The notes below the pieces were generated by a model. The model saw only the letters and a list, made by a program, of their open reading frames with translations. It was not told the origin of the DNA and did no database searches. This document shows positions 51,896-61,194 of a DNA stretch of 64,000 nt, one piece after another (positions within the stretch are counted from its first letter, which is position 1; the number at the start of each line of letters is the position of its first letter). This DNA is from an uncultured Bacteroidales bacterium. Its GTDB lineage: Bacteria > Bacteroidota > Bacteroidia > Bacteroidales > UBA932. The DNA is taken from NCBI GenBank assembly GCA_900319405.1, contig ONOH01000006.1, forward strand, positions 44,983 through 108,982. The letters are read 5' to 3'. The translations under genes and the position numbers were made by a program.

Positions 51896-53350
51896 TCAGA
51901 AAGACAGGTAGCGGTGTTTCACGATGCCTATGCGGTCCAGTTCGATGATTTGGGGCAGGGCGGACAGGTCGAAAGTGTCCAGCAGGAGCCCCCCCTCTTC
52001 CGGGAAATCGGTCAGAAGGGCATCCATATCCACCAGCAACACGCGGGCGCGGCGGTTTTCCTTCAGCAGCTTGTCCAGGGCCCCAAGCATTTCCTTGCAG
52101 ACCTGACAGGCGGGTGAATAGAACACCAGATAGGCAGGATCTCCCTTCAAGCGGCGCAGGGAAAACACTCCGGAGCGGCTTCCACGGGCAAAAAGGCAGG
52201 GTTTGCGGCGAAGCACACCCCGAACCTTCAGGTCCGGCACCGGAGATCCCGGCGGCGTACGGCCCGACAGTTCCGTCAGCATCTCCCCGAGCGAAACCAC
52301 CTGGGCCTTGTCGGCTTCCGTGGTCCATACATCCGGCAAGCCTGCAATATACTTTTGAACGAACGGAGCCACCGCGTCACGGAATACTTCCTTCTTCTGC
52401 GAGGAGAGGAAGTACAGGAAATCTCCCTCCACCTGCTTGAAAGCGTCGATATTCCCTTCCCCGAATGTGCGGGCGGCCAGGTAATCGGCCACATCCATCA
52501 CGTGGGAAACCCGGATCGTGTCTCCATAGGGAACGAAAAAATGTTCGTAGCGCTGCATCACCGAAGGCTCCCCATAGACATAGGAAGCCGACGAGAACTC
52601 CTTCCCCAGAAGGGTGCGAAGGGCAGGAGTATCCAAATGGCGGCCGACGATGACCCCCGAGGGATTCACCAGGAACATCCGGGGCGTCTGGAGCACTCCG
52701 TACAGGCGCTGCCAGTCGGCATCGATTTCAGGGTCCCAGACGTGCGTAACCCCCGGGAAAGATTCCCGGTACGCGGCCCAGGCCTCGTCGGAAGCGCCCA
52801 CATATACGGCGAAAACCTGCAGCGGATACTCCCCTTCCTGCACGAAAGCATTCAGCCGGGGCGTTTCCACCTTGCAGCTGCTGCACGACGTGTCGTAGAA
52901 ATAAATCACCGACCACACCCCTTTCGCGGGAACCCGCACCGCTTTTCCGGAAGGGTCCATCAGCGACAGCACGGGAGCATCGGCCCCGATGAGGGAAGAC
53001 TTGTTAAACTCCGTAAACAGTTGGGCGTTAAAGTAATCCCCGGACGATTTCATTGCAATTTCGCCGGAGAGGAACCACTTCTGGGCAATATGCACGGCCA
53101 CCGCGTCGTCTCCCATTACCTGGGACTGGAGATAGTGGTCGTAAATCTTGAGCGCGACATATTGACGGACCAGCGAGTCCTGCGTGGAGGAGATGAGGTA
53201 GTCGCACTCGCGGCTCTGCACCTCGGCGCTCTCTCCCAGGAGCGCGACAAAATACTCGTCCAGTTTGGCGCCCAGCTGGGGATAGGGTTCCTGCGCCCGG
53301 GCGCCGACGGCCAGAAAGCCAAGCAGGAAACAGGTCAGAAACTTTCTCAT
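51896..53350 (-). CDS. Secreted protein with two thioredoxin-like domains
   Basis: A 484-residue exported protein (signal MRKFLTCFLLGFLAVGARAQ). The first thioredoxin/TlpA domain (about 120-250) has WSVIYFYDTSCSSCKVETPR and the cis-Pro segment VLQTPRMFLVNPSG. The second (about 370-484) has AYLVFYSPACQVCKEML and a cis-Pro at LSALPQIIEL. Between them lies a helical region. Both CxxC pairs are intact, so it could form or shuffle disulfides in the periplasm. It overlaps coaD by 4 bases. Substrate is unknown. Confidence 0.85.
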   Translation of the reverse strand: MRKFLTCFLLGFLAVGARAQEPYPQLGAKLDEYFVALLGESAEVQSRECDYLISSTQDSLVRQYVALKIYDHYLQSQVMGDDAVAVHIAQKWFLSGEIAMKSSGDYFNAQLFTEFNKSSLIGADAPVLSLMDPSGKAVRVPAKGVWSVIYFYDTSCSSCKVETPRLNAFVQEGEYPLQVFAVYVGASDEAWAAYRESFPGVTHVWDPEIDADWQRLYGVLQTPRMFLVNPSGVIVGRHLDTPALRTLLGKEFSSASYVYGEPSVMQRYEHFFVPYGDTIRVSHVMDVADYLAARTFGEGNIDAFKQVEGDFLYFLSSQKKEVFRDAVAPFVQKYIAGLPDVWTTEADKAQVVSLGEMLTELSGRTPPGSPVPDLKVRGVLRRKPCLFARGSRSGVFSLRRLKGDPAYLVFYSPACQVCKEMLGALDKLLKENRRARVLLVDMDALLTDFPEEGGLLLDTFDLSALPQIIELDRIGIVKHRYLSF

Positions 53351-53805
53351 AGGACCACTCCCTCGGGGATAAAGCTGGAATAGTCTCCTCCGTGGCTCAG
53401 GATATCCCGCACGGCGGAAGAACTGATGTGGGCAAATTCCTGGGCGGTGGGGATGATGATGGTTTCCACCTCCGGGGCCAGGCGGCGGTTGGCATCGGCA
53501 ATGGAACGCTCGGCCTCGAAATCGAGCATATTGCGGACGCCGCGGACGATGTGGCGGATGCCCCGCTGGCGGCAGGTATCCACCGTAAGGTTGTCATAGG
53601 AGATCACCGAAACCCCCTCCAGCGAGGCCGTAGCCTGACGGATGATGTCCAGTTTTTTCTCCATATCGAAAAAACTCCGCTTGTCCTGGTTGATACCCAC
53701 GGCCACCACGACCTCGTCAAACATGGTGAGGGCGCGTTTGAGAATGTTCAGATGGCCGGCTGTGAAGGGATCAAAGGAGCCGGGGAAAAGTGCTTTGGTT
53801 TTCAT
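53347..53805 (-). CDS. coaD: Phosphopantetheine adenylyltransferase
   Basis: Penultimate step of coenzyme A synthesis. The 152 residues include the nucleotidyltransferase motif LFPGSFDPFTAGHLNIL (about 7-23), RGIRHIVRGVRNMLDFEAE and the ISSSAVRDI motif near the C-terminus. It overlaps ung and the thioredoxin-like gene by 4 bases each, so the three are translated in a chain. Confidence 0.96.
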   Translation of the reverse strand: MKTKALFPGSFDPFTAGHLNILKRALTMFDEVVVAVGINQDKRSFFDMEKKLDIIRQATASLEGVSVISYDNLTVDTCRQRGIRHIVRGVRNMLDFEAERSIADANRRLAPEVETIIIPTAQEFAHISSSAVRDILSHGGDYSSFIPEGVVL

Positions 53806-54470
53806 AATTGCCAGTTGATGGGGGGTTTACCTTGAGCCTGCAGAAGCGCATTGGTCCGGGAAAAATGACGGCAGCCGAAAAAGGCGCCGCCGGCCAGCGG
53901 CGAAGGGTGTGCCGCCGTGAGGACGTGATGCCGGGACGAATCGATGAGGGAAGCCTTCGCCTTGGCGAAATTGCCCCAGAGCAAAAAGACGATGCCCTCG
54001 CAATGGTCGCTGAGGTAACGGATGACGGCATCGGTGAATTCCTGCCAGCCGATGCCCCGGTGCGAGGCGGCCTTCCCTCCCTCCACGGTGAGGATGCTGT
54101 TCAAAAGCAGGACACCCTGCCGGGCCCAGCCTTCCAGGTTGGGGCGTCCGCTCATCCGGATGCCCAGATCGGCCTCAATCTCCTGGAAAATATTGCGGAG
54201 CGAAGGCGGCGTGCGCACCCCTTCCGGCACCGAGAAGGAAAGGCCCATGGCCTCTCCGGGGTTGTGGTAGGGATCCTGCCCCAGGATAACCACTTTCACG
54301 GCCGATACGGGGGTGAGGTCAAAAGCCCGGAAAATAAGGCTTCCGGGCGGGTAAATCGGCTTTCCGGCAGCCTTTTCCTGATGCAGGAAGCGCACCAGAG
54401 ACGCAAAGTACGGTTTCCCGAACTCCGGTTCCAGTGCGGCTTTCCAGCTTTGCTCGATCTTTACGTCCAT
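53802..54470 (-). CDS. ung: Uracil-DNA glycosylase (family 1)
   Basis: Removes uracil from DNA. The 222 residues contain the water-activating motif VVILGQDPYHNPGEAMG (about 59-75), LLLNSILTVEGGKAASH, and the minor-groove loop AAHPSPLAGG near the C-terminus. All family 1 catalytic residues are present. It lies 3 bases after lon. Confidence 0.97.
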   Translation of the reverse strand: MDVKIEQSWKAALEPEFGKPYFASLVRFLHQEKAAGKPIYPPGSLIFRAFDLTPVSAVKVVILGQDPYHNPGEAMGLSFSVPEGVRTPPSLRNIFQEIEADLGIRMSGRPNLEGWARQGVLLLNSILTVEGGKAASHRGIGWQEFTDAVIRYLSDHCEGIVFLLWGNFAKAKASLIDSSRHHVLTAAHPSPLAGGAFFGCRHFSRTNALLQAQGKPPINWQL

Positions 54471-54473
54471 TGG

Positions 54474-56876
54474 CTAAAAGATGAAATCGATAACATCGGC
54501 TATCGTTTTCACATAGACAAAGATAAGACCTTTTATGTAAATTTCCTTGATATCCTCCACATCTTTCCGGTTTTCTTCGGAAATGACGATGGTCTGAACC
54601 CCGGCGCGCTTGGCCGCCAGGATCTTCTCCTTGATGCCTCCCACCGGCAGTACGCGGCCGCGGAGGGTCATTTCCCCCGTCATCGCCACGCCGCTCCGGG
54701 GAGCCTTGCCGCGAAGGGCGCTCACCATGGACGAAACCATCGTGATTCCGGCCGAAGGTCCGTCCTTGGGCGTGGCCCCCTCCGGTACGTGAAGATGGAT
54801 ATCCCGTTTCATGAACGTTTCCGTGTCCATTCCCGCCAGATCGGGATGGGCCTTGATGTACTGCCAGGCAATCTGGGCGCTTTCCTTCATCACGTCTCCC
54901 AGGTTTCCGGTCATCGAAAGATTGCCCTTCCCCTCGCTCACCTGGCTCTCCACAAACAGAACCTCTCCGCCCATTTCGGTCCAGGCCAGGCCGGTGACTA
55001 CGCCGGGGCCCTCGTTGCCCTTCACGTCATCGTGGAAGGAAGTGGGGAGGCCCAGATACTCCTTCAAGTGCTCCGGGAGAATCTCTCTGGGGTACTCCTG
55101 CCCCAGGGCCATTTTCTTGGCCGTCACGCGGGCGATTTTGGCAATCTGCTTCTCCAGGCCGCGGACACCGGATTCGTGGGTGTACTTGTCCACGATGGCC
55201 CGGAGGGCTTCGTCACCGATGGAAAGTTCGTCGGAACGGAGACCGTGCTCGGTAAGCTGCTTGGGAACCAGGTACTTGTGCGCAATCTCCAGTTTCTCCT
55301 GGGCCAGGTAACCGCTTACGTTAATCATTTCCATACGGTCCTTGAGAGCCGGCTGGATGGTGCCGAGGCCGTTGGCCGTGGTGATGAACAAGACGTTGGA
55401 AAGGTCGTAGTCTATGTCCAGGTAGTTGTCGTGGAAGGTGCTGTTCTGCTCCGGGTCCAGGGCCTCCAGCAGGGCGCTGGAAGGGTCTCCCTTGAAATCG
55501 GAGGAGAGTTTGTCAATCTCGTCCAGGACAATCACGGGATTGGAAGTGCCGGCCCGCTGCATCCCGCTCAGGATGCGGCCCGGCAGAGCACCCACGTAGG
55601 TCTTGCGGTGGCCCCGGATCTCGGCCTCGTCGTGCATGCCGCCCAGCGAGATGCGGATGTATTTGCGTCCCAGGGCACGTGCGACACTCTTTCCCAGCGA
55701 GGTTTTGCCCACGCCGGGAGGGCCCCACAGGCACAGGATGGGAGAACGCATATTCCCCTTTAATTTAAGGACGGCCAGGTACTCGATGATACGGTCCTTC
55801 ACGCTGTCCAGCCCAAAATGGTCTTCGTCCAGCACCTCTTGCGCGTGCGTGAGATCCAGGTTGTCGTCGGACATTTCTCCCCAGGGGAGGTCCAGCATAA
55901 ACTGGATGTAGGCAAACTGGATGCTGTAGTCGGGCGAGGACGGGTTGAACTTCTCCAGGCGGGCCATTTCCTTGTCAAAAATGGCGCGCACGTCCTTGGA
56001 CCACTTTTTCTCATCGGCCCGTCGGCGCATTTTTTCGAACTCCTCGCCTTCGTCCATTCCCAGTTCTTCCTGGATGGTGCGCAACTGGTTGTTCAGGTAG
56101 TATTCCCGCTGCTGCTGGTCGATGTCGGTTTTCACCTTCTGGTTAATTTCCTGCTTGATTTGCAGCAGCTGGGTCTGGGTGTCCAGCACCTTCAGGAGCG
56201 CCAGGCCTCTTTCGTGAATGTCGGTGATGGAGAGCAGGTTGGTGCGTTCCTGGAAATTCTCCACCTCGATGGTAGTGGCGATAAAATTGACCAGGAAATG
56301 GAAATTGTCGATGCTGCGGAGCGCTCCCACCGCCTCTTTCGGCGCGAAGGAGGAGGATTTCACGATAAGGGCCGATTTCTCCTTGAGCGACTCGGCCAGG
56401 ACGCGGAGCTCGCGCTCGTCACAATCGGCCGGAACGGTCTCTTCCAGATAGCGTACGCGCCCCTCCATAAAAGGGTCGAACGAGACGATTTCCCGAAGCT
56501 CGGCCAGGGAGACGCCCTGCAGGATGGCGGTAACGGTACCGTCCGGCATTTCCAGGGTTTTAATGAGCTTGCACACCGTGCCGAAATGGCACAAATCGGC
56601 CTCCACAGGGTCTTCCACGGAGACATCCGTCTGCGGGAAAGCGGCCAGGAAGCCCCTTCCCTCCTCTACGTGAGAGACCAGTTTCACCGACTTCTCGCGC
56701 CCCACCGTCACGGGAAAAACCGTCCCCGGGAAGATGACAGCGTTGCGGAGGGCCAGGATGGGAATCACGGGCGGAAGGTCCGACACATCCACTTTCATCG
56801 CGGCGGCATCCCCTACCACGGGCATAATATTTACTTCTACACCTTGCGGTGTCATCATTTCTTCGAAAGTCTTCAT
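54474..56876 (-). CDS. lon: ATP-dependent protease Lon
   Basis: Cytoplasmic AAA+ protease for damaged and regulatory proteins. From the ATG giving [16 protein letters not shown] it is about 800 residues; a start 8 codons upstream is possible but would place the 16-base palindromic motif inside the coding region. The N-terminal substrate domain (about 35-250) precedes Walker [14 protein letters not shown] and Walker [11 protein letters not shown]. The protease domain has its Ser in [11 protein letters not shown] and Lys in [13 protein letters not shown]. It is the first gene of the lon-ung-coaD run. Confidence 0.96.
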   Translation of the reverse strand: MKTFEEMMTPQGVEVNIMPVVGDAAAMKVDVSDLPPVIPILALRNAVIFPGTVFPVTVGREKSVKLVSHVEEGRGFLAAFPQTDVSVEDPVEADLCHFGTVCKLIKTLEMPDGTVTAILQGVSLAELREIVSFDPFMEGRVRYLEETVPADCDERELRVLAESLKEKSALIVKSSSFAPKEAVGALRSIDNFHFLVNFIATTIEVENFQERTNLLSITDIHERGLALLKVLDTQTQLLQIKQEINQKVKTDIDQQQREYYLNNQLRTIQEELGMDEGEEFEKMRRRADEKKWSKDVRAIFDKEMARLEKFNPSSPDYSIQFAYIQFMLDLPWGEMSDDNLDLTHAQEVLDEDHFGLDSVKDRIIEYLAVLKLKGNMRSPILCLWGPPGVGKTSLGKSVARALGRKYIRISLGGMHDEAEIRGHRKTYVGALPGRILSGMQRAGTSNPVIVLDEIDKLSSDFKGDPSSALLEALDPEQNSTFHDNYLDIDYDLSNVLFITTANGLGTIQPALKDRMEMINVSGYLAQEKLEIAHKYLVPKQLTEHGLRSDELSIGDEALRAIVDKYTHESGVRGLEKQIAKIARVTAKKMALGQEYPREILPEHLKEYLGLPTSFHDDVKGNEGPGVVTGLAWTEMGGEVLFVESQVSEGKGNLSMTGNLGDVMKESAQIAWQYIKAHPDLAGMDTETFMKRDIHLHVPEGATPKDGPSAGITMVSSMVSALRGKAPRSGVAMTGEMTLRGRVLPVGGIKEKILAAKRAGVQTIVISEENRKDVEDIKEIYIKGLIFVYVKTIADVIDFIF

Positions 56877-56881
56877 ACAAA

Positions 56882-56897
56882 CTGACATTTTGTCATA
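56882..56897. promoter_or_regulatory. Palindromic motif directly upstream of lon
   Basis: CTGACATTTTGTCATA contains the perfect palindrome TGACA-TTT-TGTCA and ends 6 bases before the lon ATG. The only near-copy in the window is between alr and the YugP-type gene. It could be an operator of a stress regulator. On the minus strand the adjoining TCAGTTTG is one mismatch from the -7 consensus. Confidence 0.5.
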
Positions 56898-56980
56898 CAA
56901 TCAGGGTACAATTCCCCCGGGCCCTATATGGTCAATCTCCGTGCCAAGCACGAAAAATGGCATATTTTTGCACTTAACAT

Positions 56981-57011
56981 TTTGAAATCTCAAAAATTAA
57001 GTCTAATTTTG
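56981..57011 (+). promoter_or_regulatory. Consensus promoter of the HU gene
   Basis: TTTG, exactly 19 bases, then TAATTTTG. Transcription would start near 57018, leaving a 45-base AT-rich leader. The 186-base gap between lon and hup is the longest in the window and holds this promoter plus the lon motif. Confidence 0.75.
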
Positions 57012-57062
57012 CCCTGATTTTGAATCATCGAACGGACCGAACGATTAAAAACTATAAAAACT

Positions 57063-57341
57063 ATGACTAAGGCAGAGATTGTAAACGAAGTAGCAAAGGC
57101 TACCGGTATTGAGAAAACCCAGGTAATGGCTGTGGTAGAAGAATTTACCAATGTGGTGAAGGGCTCCATCATCGCAGGAAATCCCGTGTACCTCCGTGGT
57201 TTCGGCAGCTTCATCATCAAGCACCGTGCCCAGAAGGCCGCCCGCAACATCACGCGCAAGACCACGATGACCATTCCGGCACACGACATTCCGGCCTTTA
57301 AGCCTTCCAAGAGCTTTGTCAATGCTGTCAAAGAGAAATAA
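57063..57341 (+). CDS. hup: DNA-binding protein HU
   Basis: A 92-residue histone-like protein that bends and compacts DNA. TKAEIVNEVAKATGIEKTQV forms the dimer core. The DNA-contacting arms carry VYLRGFGSFIIKHRAQKAAR (about 46-65) and NITRKTTMTIPAHDIPAFKPS, with the intercalating proline in TIPAHDIPAF. Length and sequence are canonical. It precedes a 29-codon gene in the same transcript. Confidence 0.96.
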   Translation: MTKAEIVNEVAKATGIEKTQVMAVVEEFTNVVKGSIIAGNPVYLRGFGSFIIKHRAQKAARNITRKTTMTIPAHDIPAFKPSKSFVNAVKEK

Positions 57342-57362
57342 ACCTTTATAAACCATTAAATT

Positions 57363-57452
57363 ATGCCTAGCGGTAAAAAGAGAAAGAGACATAAGATGGC
57401 GACGCACAAGCGTAAAAAGCGCTTGCGCAAGAACCGCCACAAGAAGAAGTAA
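57363..57452 (+). CDS. 29-residue basic protein, AURKAIP1/COX24 (mS38/bS22)-like
   Basis: A tiny gene encoding MPSGKKRKRHKMATHKRKKR and nine further residues (LRKNRHKKK), nearly all basic. It matches the AURKAIP1/COX24-domain proteins, whose mitochondrial (mS38) and mycobacterial (bS22) relatives are small-subunit ribosomal proteins. It sits 21 bases after hup and before a strong terminator. A ribosomal role is known for relatives and inferred here. Gene finders miss it because of its size. Confidence 0.85.
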   Translation: MPSGKKRKRHKMATHKRKKRLRKNRHKKK

Positions 57453-57470
57453 GTCTTCTTCCTAATGTAT

Positions 57471-57506
57471 AGGGTCTCACGAAGGGATTCGTGAGCCCTA
57501 ATTTTT
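57471..57506 (+). terminator. Intrinsic terminator between the 29-codon gene and rng
   Basis: AGGGTCTCACGAA pairs with TTCGTGAGCCCT (one T bulged) around a short loop, then AATTTTT. It separates hup and the 29-codon gene from rng. I see no strong promoter between it and rng, so rng may depend on read-through. Confidence 0.75.
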
Positions 57507-57522
57507 AACGCCCAATTTCCAA

Positions 57523-59088
57523 ATGGAGTCTGAGAAACCGGACAAAGATCTGATTGTTGACGTAACGTCAACCGAAGTACATATCGCCCTGATGGAGAAT
57601 CATCGGCTGATAGAGTACAACACGGAGTCCAGCACTGGGAACAATTTTTCGGTAGGAGACGTTTACCTGGGAAAGGTAAAGAAGATTCTCCCCAATCTCA
57701 ATGCTGCCTTTGTGGATATCGGAGACAAGAAAGAAGCCTTTATCCATTATCTGGACCTGGGACTCTACTTCCACGCATTCGACCAGTTTGTACGGGAATC
57801 CAACGGCAATACCAAACTTAAGGACTTGTATTCCCGAATTGCCATCGGCACTCCCATCCCCAAAGAAGGAAGAATCGAAGAGTACCTCAAACCCGGGCAG
57901 ATGATAGTGGCTCAGATTGTCAAGGAGCCTATCTCCACAAAGGGTTCACGACTGACTGCGGAAATTTCATTGGCAGGACGTAACATCGTACTTCTCCCCT
58001 TCGCCGAAAAGATCTCCATCTCGCAGAAGATTGGATCGAAGGAAGAGAAACGTAGACTCGAGACACTGGTCAGGAGCATTCTCCCCAAGAACTACGGGGC
58101 CATCATCCGCACCGCGGCAGAAGGCAAAAACGCCGCCACGCTGGTGGGAGAGACTGAAAGCCTCATCGAGAAATGGGAAAGTTCCTGGAACAAGATCGCC
58201 AAAAACAAGACTGTCCAGCTGCTCTTTACGGAATACAGCAAAACCACTACCGTCCTCAGGGATCTCCTGAACGACTCGTTCTCCAACATCTGGATCAACG
58301 ACGAGCACGTGGCCGATGAAGCCCGGAAGTACGTTTCGCTGATTTCCCCGGAACAAGAGAAAATCGTCCACCTGTATCAAGGCAAGCAGCCCATCTACGA
58401 CCATTTCGAGGTCACCCGACAGATCAAGGGCTCCTTCGGGAAGGTGGTTCCCATGAGGCAGGGCGCCTATTTGGTGATTGAAACCACAGAAGCTCTCAAT
58501 GTCATCGACGTAAACAGCGGCATCCGCACCAAAACCTCGGACCAGGAGGAGAATTCCTTCGAAGTGAACAAAATCGCGGCCGAAGAGATTGCCCGCCAGC
58601 TAAGGCTGAGGGATATGGGCGGAATTGTGATTGTGGACTTTATCGATATGGAGTCCGGAGAACACAAAAACGCGCTGTTTAAGCTTATGCAGGAGCTGAT
58701 GGAAAATGACAGGGCCAAGCACAATGTGCTGCCGCTCACCAAATTCGGGCTTATGCAGATAACCCGGCAGCGGATTCGCCCTGTAACGGAAATCAACACC
58801 TCCGAACAATGCCCCGTTTGCCACGGCAGCGGAAAGATTCACTCGAGTGTGGTGATTGACGAAGAAATAGAAAGAAAAATCGCTTTCTACGTCATTGAAA
58901 AAGGTGTCCGTTCCCTTACGCTCAAGACCAGCCCCATCCTGGGAGCCTACCTCAAAAGAGGAATCTTCAACTCCTTCCTTTCCCGGTGGCGCAAACGCTA
59001 CAAGGCAAAGATCAATCTGGAGGAAGTGACCGATTTTACGGTCTTGCAAAATGAAATGTATAACGAGAAAGGAGAGAAGCTCGATTAG
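57523..59088 (+). CDS. rng: Ribonuclease E/G family endoribonuclease (RNase G type)
   Basis: Single-strand-specific endoribonuclease for rRNA and mRNA processing. The 521 residues have an S1 domain (GDVYLGKVKKILPNLNAAFVDI, about 45-130) inserted before the 5' sensor region. The catalytic Mg2+ aspartates are in NVIDVNSGIRT and GIVIVDFIDME. The Zn-link Cys pair is in CPVCHGSGK (about 430). It lacks the long RNase E scaffold tail. Its stop overlaps the convergent lnt stop by 4 bases. Confidence 0.95.
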   Translation: MESEKPDKDLIVDVTSTEVHIALMENHRLIEYNTESSTGNNFSVGDVYLGKVKKILPNLNAAFVDIGDKKEAFIHYLDLGLYFHAFDQFVRESNGNTKLKDLYSRIAIGTPIPKEGRIEEYLKPGQMIVAQIVKEPISTKGSRLTAEISLAGRNIVLLPFAEKISISQKIGSKEEKRRLETLVRSILPKNYGAIIRTAAEGKNAATLVGETESLIEKWESSWNKIAKNKTVQLLFTEYSKTTTVLRDLLNDSFSNIWINDEHVADEARKYVSLISPEQEKIVHLYQGKQPIYDHFEVTRQIKGSFGKVVPMRQGAYLVIETTEALNVIDVNSGIRTKTSDQEENSFEVNKIAAEEIARQLRLRDMGGIVIVDFIDMESGEHKNALFKLMQELMENDRAKHNVLPLTKFGLMQITRQRIRPVTEINTSEQCPVCHGSGKIHSSVVIDEEIERKIAFYVIEKGVRSLTLKTSPILGAYLKRGIFNSFLSRWRKRYKAKINLEEVTDFTVLQNEMYNEKGEKLD

Positions 59089-60704
59089 AGTTTCTCTCTT
59101 TTTTTTTGTATGCCCCGCACAAAGGCAGCCGCTCCCAGAAGGAGAAAAAGGAAGACGGAAATGCGTCCTGTCATATCACCGTAGCGGACAAAAAAGCTTT
59201 CTCCCTGCAGCAACTGTACCGAACCCTGCAGAACAGCGGGCTCCCACCAGGAAGTGCGGTCCAGAATGCGTCCGCGAGGGTCGATGATGGCACTGATGCC
59301 GGTGTTTCCGCAGCGAGCGACCCAGCGGCGGGTTTCGATGGCACGAAGACGGCTGTAATTGAGATGCTGCTTGTAACCGGGCGTATTACCCCACCAGGCG
59401 TCGTTGGTAATGACCGTCAAAAGCCGGGCCCCTTTCCGGACATAACCGGTACAGAACTCTCCATACACCGATTCATAGCACACGGCAGTGCCGACGGGAA
59501 TGCCGTTCATATCCAGGCAGGAAATCTCTTTCTGACCCAAATCCTTACCCATTACAGGACCACCCAGCAGAAAGCGCTCCAGGGGGATGAACAGGGCGGG
59601 ATAAGGCGTTAGCTCGGTCCCGACCACCAGTTTGGTTTTGTGGTAAATGCTGTAGCGTCCTGTAGTGTCCGTGAGAAGGGCCGAATTGTGCGCCAAAATC
59701 CATTGGTGACGGCCGTCTGCCTGCGGACCCAGGTCATAGGCGCAGGGATCCGGGGCCGTGTAGGAAAGACGGGGCTCATAAGTGATGGCGCCAAACAAGA
59801 GACTGGCCTGCGGATGGCGGCCCAGAAACTCCTGGAAGCGAAGGAAGGTCTCGTGCTGCCCGACGGCATCAGTATAAATGTAGCGGGTGAAGGTTTCCGG
59901 CGCCAAGGCCAGCGTGGGGCAGTCCTGCGGCCAGTCGGCCTGCTCCAGCAGCGCGAGGAAGGCGTTGTCCTGTTGCTCACGCGGGACGGCCCCCCGCTTC
60001 TCATACGGATCGTAGTTGGGCTGACCGATAACTACCTGCAGCGGCTCTCCCTCTTCCTCAAAGCGGAGGCACAGGCTCCACAGCATGGGGCCGAAAAAAG
60101 CTGTAAGGACAGCGATAAGGGTCGCGAGTCGGGCTTTCCCGTTCCAGCGAGACATTCGGCCATCCGAGAGAGCCACCATCAGGCCGAAAAGCGAGAGATT
60201 CGAGAGCCAGATCCAGAGCGATCCGCCCAGGGTACCCAGCACGGAGTACCATTGGATGAGGGAAGTCGTATCGGCAAAAGCATTTCCGAGCACCAGCCAG
60301 GGCCAGGAAATCTGGGCGACAGTGAGATAGTACCGTTCCCAGGCCATCCAGGCGGCGGCAAGGAAGACATAAGGCAGGACTCCGCCCAGGCGACGCTTCA
60401 CCCAGCGGAAACTCCCGAAGACCACAGACATCTGGAGGGAATTGGCCAGAATGGCGAAAATAGCACCTGCAACGGTGGCTTCGCCCACCCACCAGGTGGT
60501 AGCCGCATTCCAGAGGACGAAAGTGGAGTAATGCCACCACCAGAATCTTTTTATCTTGTATTCCGAGGCAAGTCGCTCCATAATGAGCAGCGGCAGCAGT
60601 CCTGCCAGCGCCGTCCATCCCAGATGAGGCACCAGCCAGGGAAGGCTCATCAGAAGCGTAAAGCCCAGCGAGAGGGCCGCAAATATGAGCTTGCGGTTTT
60701 TCAC
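59085..60704 (-). CDS. lnt: Apolipoprotein N-acyltransferase
   Basis: Adds the third acyl chain to lipoproteins in the inner membrane. Of the 539 residues, the N-terminal half holds about six or seven helices. The C-terminal nitrilase-like domain has the catalytic Glu in ALAPETFTRY, Lys in IYHKTKLVVG and Cys in GTAVCYESVYGE. The start codon is GTG (KNRKLIFAALSLGF follows) and lies 4 bases after a TATCTTTG promoter element, so the mRNA may be leaderless. It follows the DUF1573 gene by 34 bases. Confidence 0.95.
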   Translation of the reverse strand: MKNRKLIFAALSLGFTLLMSLPWLVPHLGWTALAGLLPLLIMERLASEYKIKRFWWWHYSTFVLWNAATTWWVGEATVAGAIFAILANSLQMSVVFGSFRWVKRRLGGVLPYVFLAAAWMAWERYYLTVAQISWPWLVLGNAFADTTSLIQWYSVLGTLGGSLWIWLSNLSLFGLMVALSDGRMSRWNGKARLATLIAVLTAFFGPMLWSLCLRFEEEGEPLQVVIGQPNYDPYEKRGAVPREQQDNAFLALLEQADWPQDCPTLALAPETFTRYIYTDAVGQHETFLRFQEFLGRHPQASLLFGAITYEPRLSYTAPDPCAYDLGPQADGRHQWILAHNSALLTDTTGRYSIYHKTKLVVGTELTPYPALFIPLERFLLGGPVMGKDLGQKEISCLDMNGIPVGTAVCYESVYGEFCTGYVRKGARLLTVITNDAWWGNTPGYKQHLNYSRLRAIETRRWVARCGNTGISAIIDPRGRILDRTSWWEPAVLQGSVQLLQGESFFVRYGDMTGRISVFLFLLLGAAAFVRGIQKKREKL

Positions 60705-60708
60705 AAGG

Positions 60709-60716
60709 CAAAGATA
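60709..60716 (-). promoter_or_regulatory. -7 promoter element abutting the lnt start codon
   Basis: TATCTTTG on the minus strand, with the lnt GTG four bases downstream. A clear -33 TTG at the right distance is not visible. If used, transcription begins at or next to the start codon. Confidence 0.45.
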
Positions 60717-60738
60717 GGGAAAAATTCTCTAATGCGTG

Positions 60739-61131
60739 TTACTCGTGGGCTTTTCCCCGGATGGCTACTCGGGTAATTTCATACTGGGGACTGCCGGGAG
60801 CCGCATAGACAATGGTCACGGCCTGCGAGAAAGGGCCCGGATGCGAGGGAGTGAAACGAACCGTAAAGGAAGTGCTGTCTCCGGCCATCAAAGGCTCCTT
60901 CGAGTAGTCAGGAACTACGCAAGTACAGCCTGGAATCATGTTGAAAATCTCCAGTGGAGAACCGCCCTTGTTCTCATAATGGAATACGAGGGTGGTGTCC
61001 TGCCGGGAAGGGATGGAATCCAGCTGAATGACGCGGTTCCGGACCACCAGCTTAGGGGGCTCCTGTGCAGGCAATGCCTCTGCGAAGGAAAGAAGAAAGA
61101 CAGGCAGTAGGATAAGAATAAGCTTATTCAT
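60739..61131 (-). CDS. Secreted DUF1573-domain protein
   Basis: A 130-residue exported protein with a signal peptide (MNKLILILLPVFLLSFAEAL) and one immunoglobulin-like DUF1573 domain. The conserved elements are VFHYENKGGSPLEIFNMIPG, the CTCV motif (about residues 73-76) and FTVRFTPSHPGPFSQAVTI. I use the ATG that yields the signal peptide. It lies downstream of the large surface protein, with a terminator between. Function of DUF1573 proteins is not established. Confidence 0.87.
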   Translation of the reverse strand: MNKLILILLPVFLLSFAEALPAQEPPKLVVRNRVIQLDSIPSRQDTTLVFHYENKGGSPLEIFNMIPGCTCVVPDYSKEPLMAGDSTSFTVRFTPSHPGPFSQAVTIVYAAPGSPQYEITRVAIRGKAHE

Positions 61132-61140
61132 ACGCTTGAA

Positions 61141-61174
61141 ATAAAAAGGGGCAGGGCCCAAAGGCTCTGCCCCC
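61141..61174 (-). terminator. Terminator after the large surface-protein gene
   Basis: On the minus strand GGGGCAGAGCC and GGCCCTGCCCC form a stem with one mismatch around TTTG, followed by TTTTTATTT. It lies about 20 bases past the surface-protein stop and just before the DUF1573 start, so it may stop or attenuate transcription into the DUF1573-lnt genes. Confidence 0.8.
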
Positions 61175-61194
61175 ATTCGTATCAAAGTATCAGA

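Noticed and set aside
51608-52117. 169-codon open frame on the plus strand
   Set aside because: It overlaps the 76-codon RHH-like gene, a SERSEES-type repeat and the end of the thioredoxin-like gene on the other strand, and includes the translated repeat in the wrong direction.
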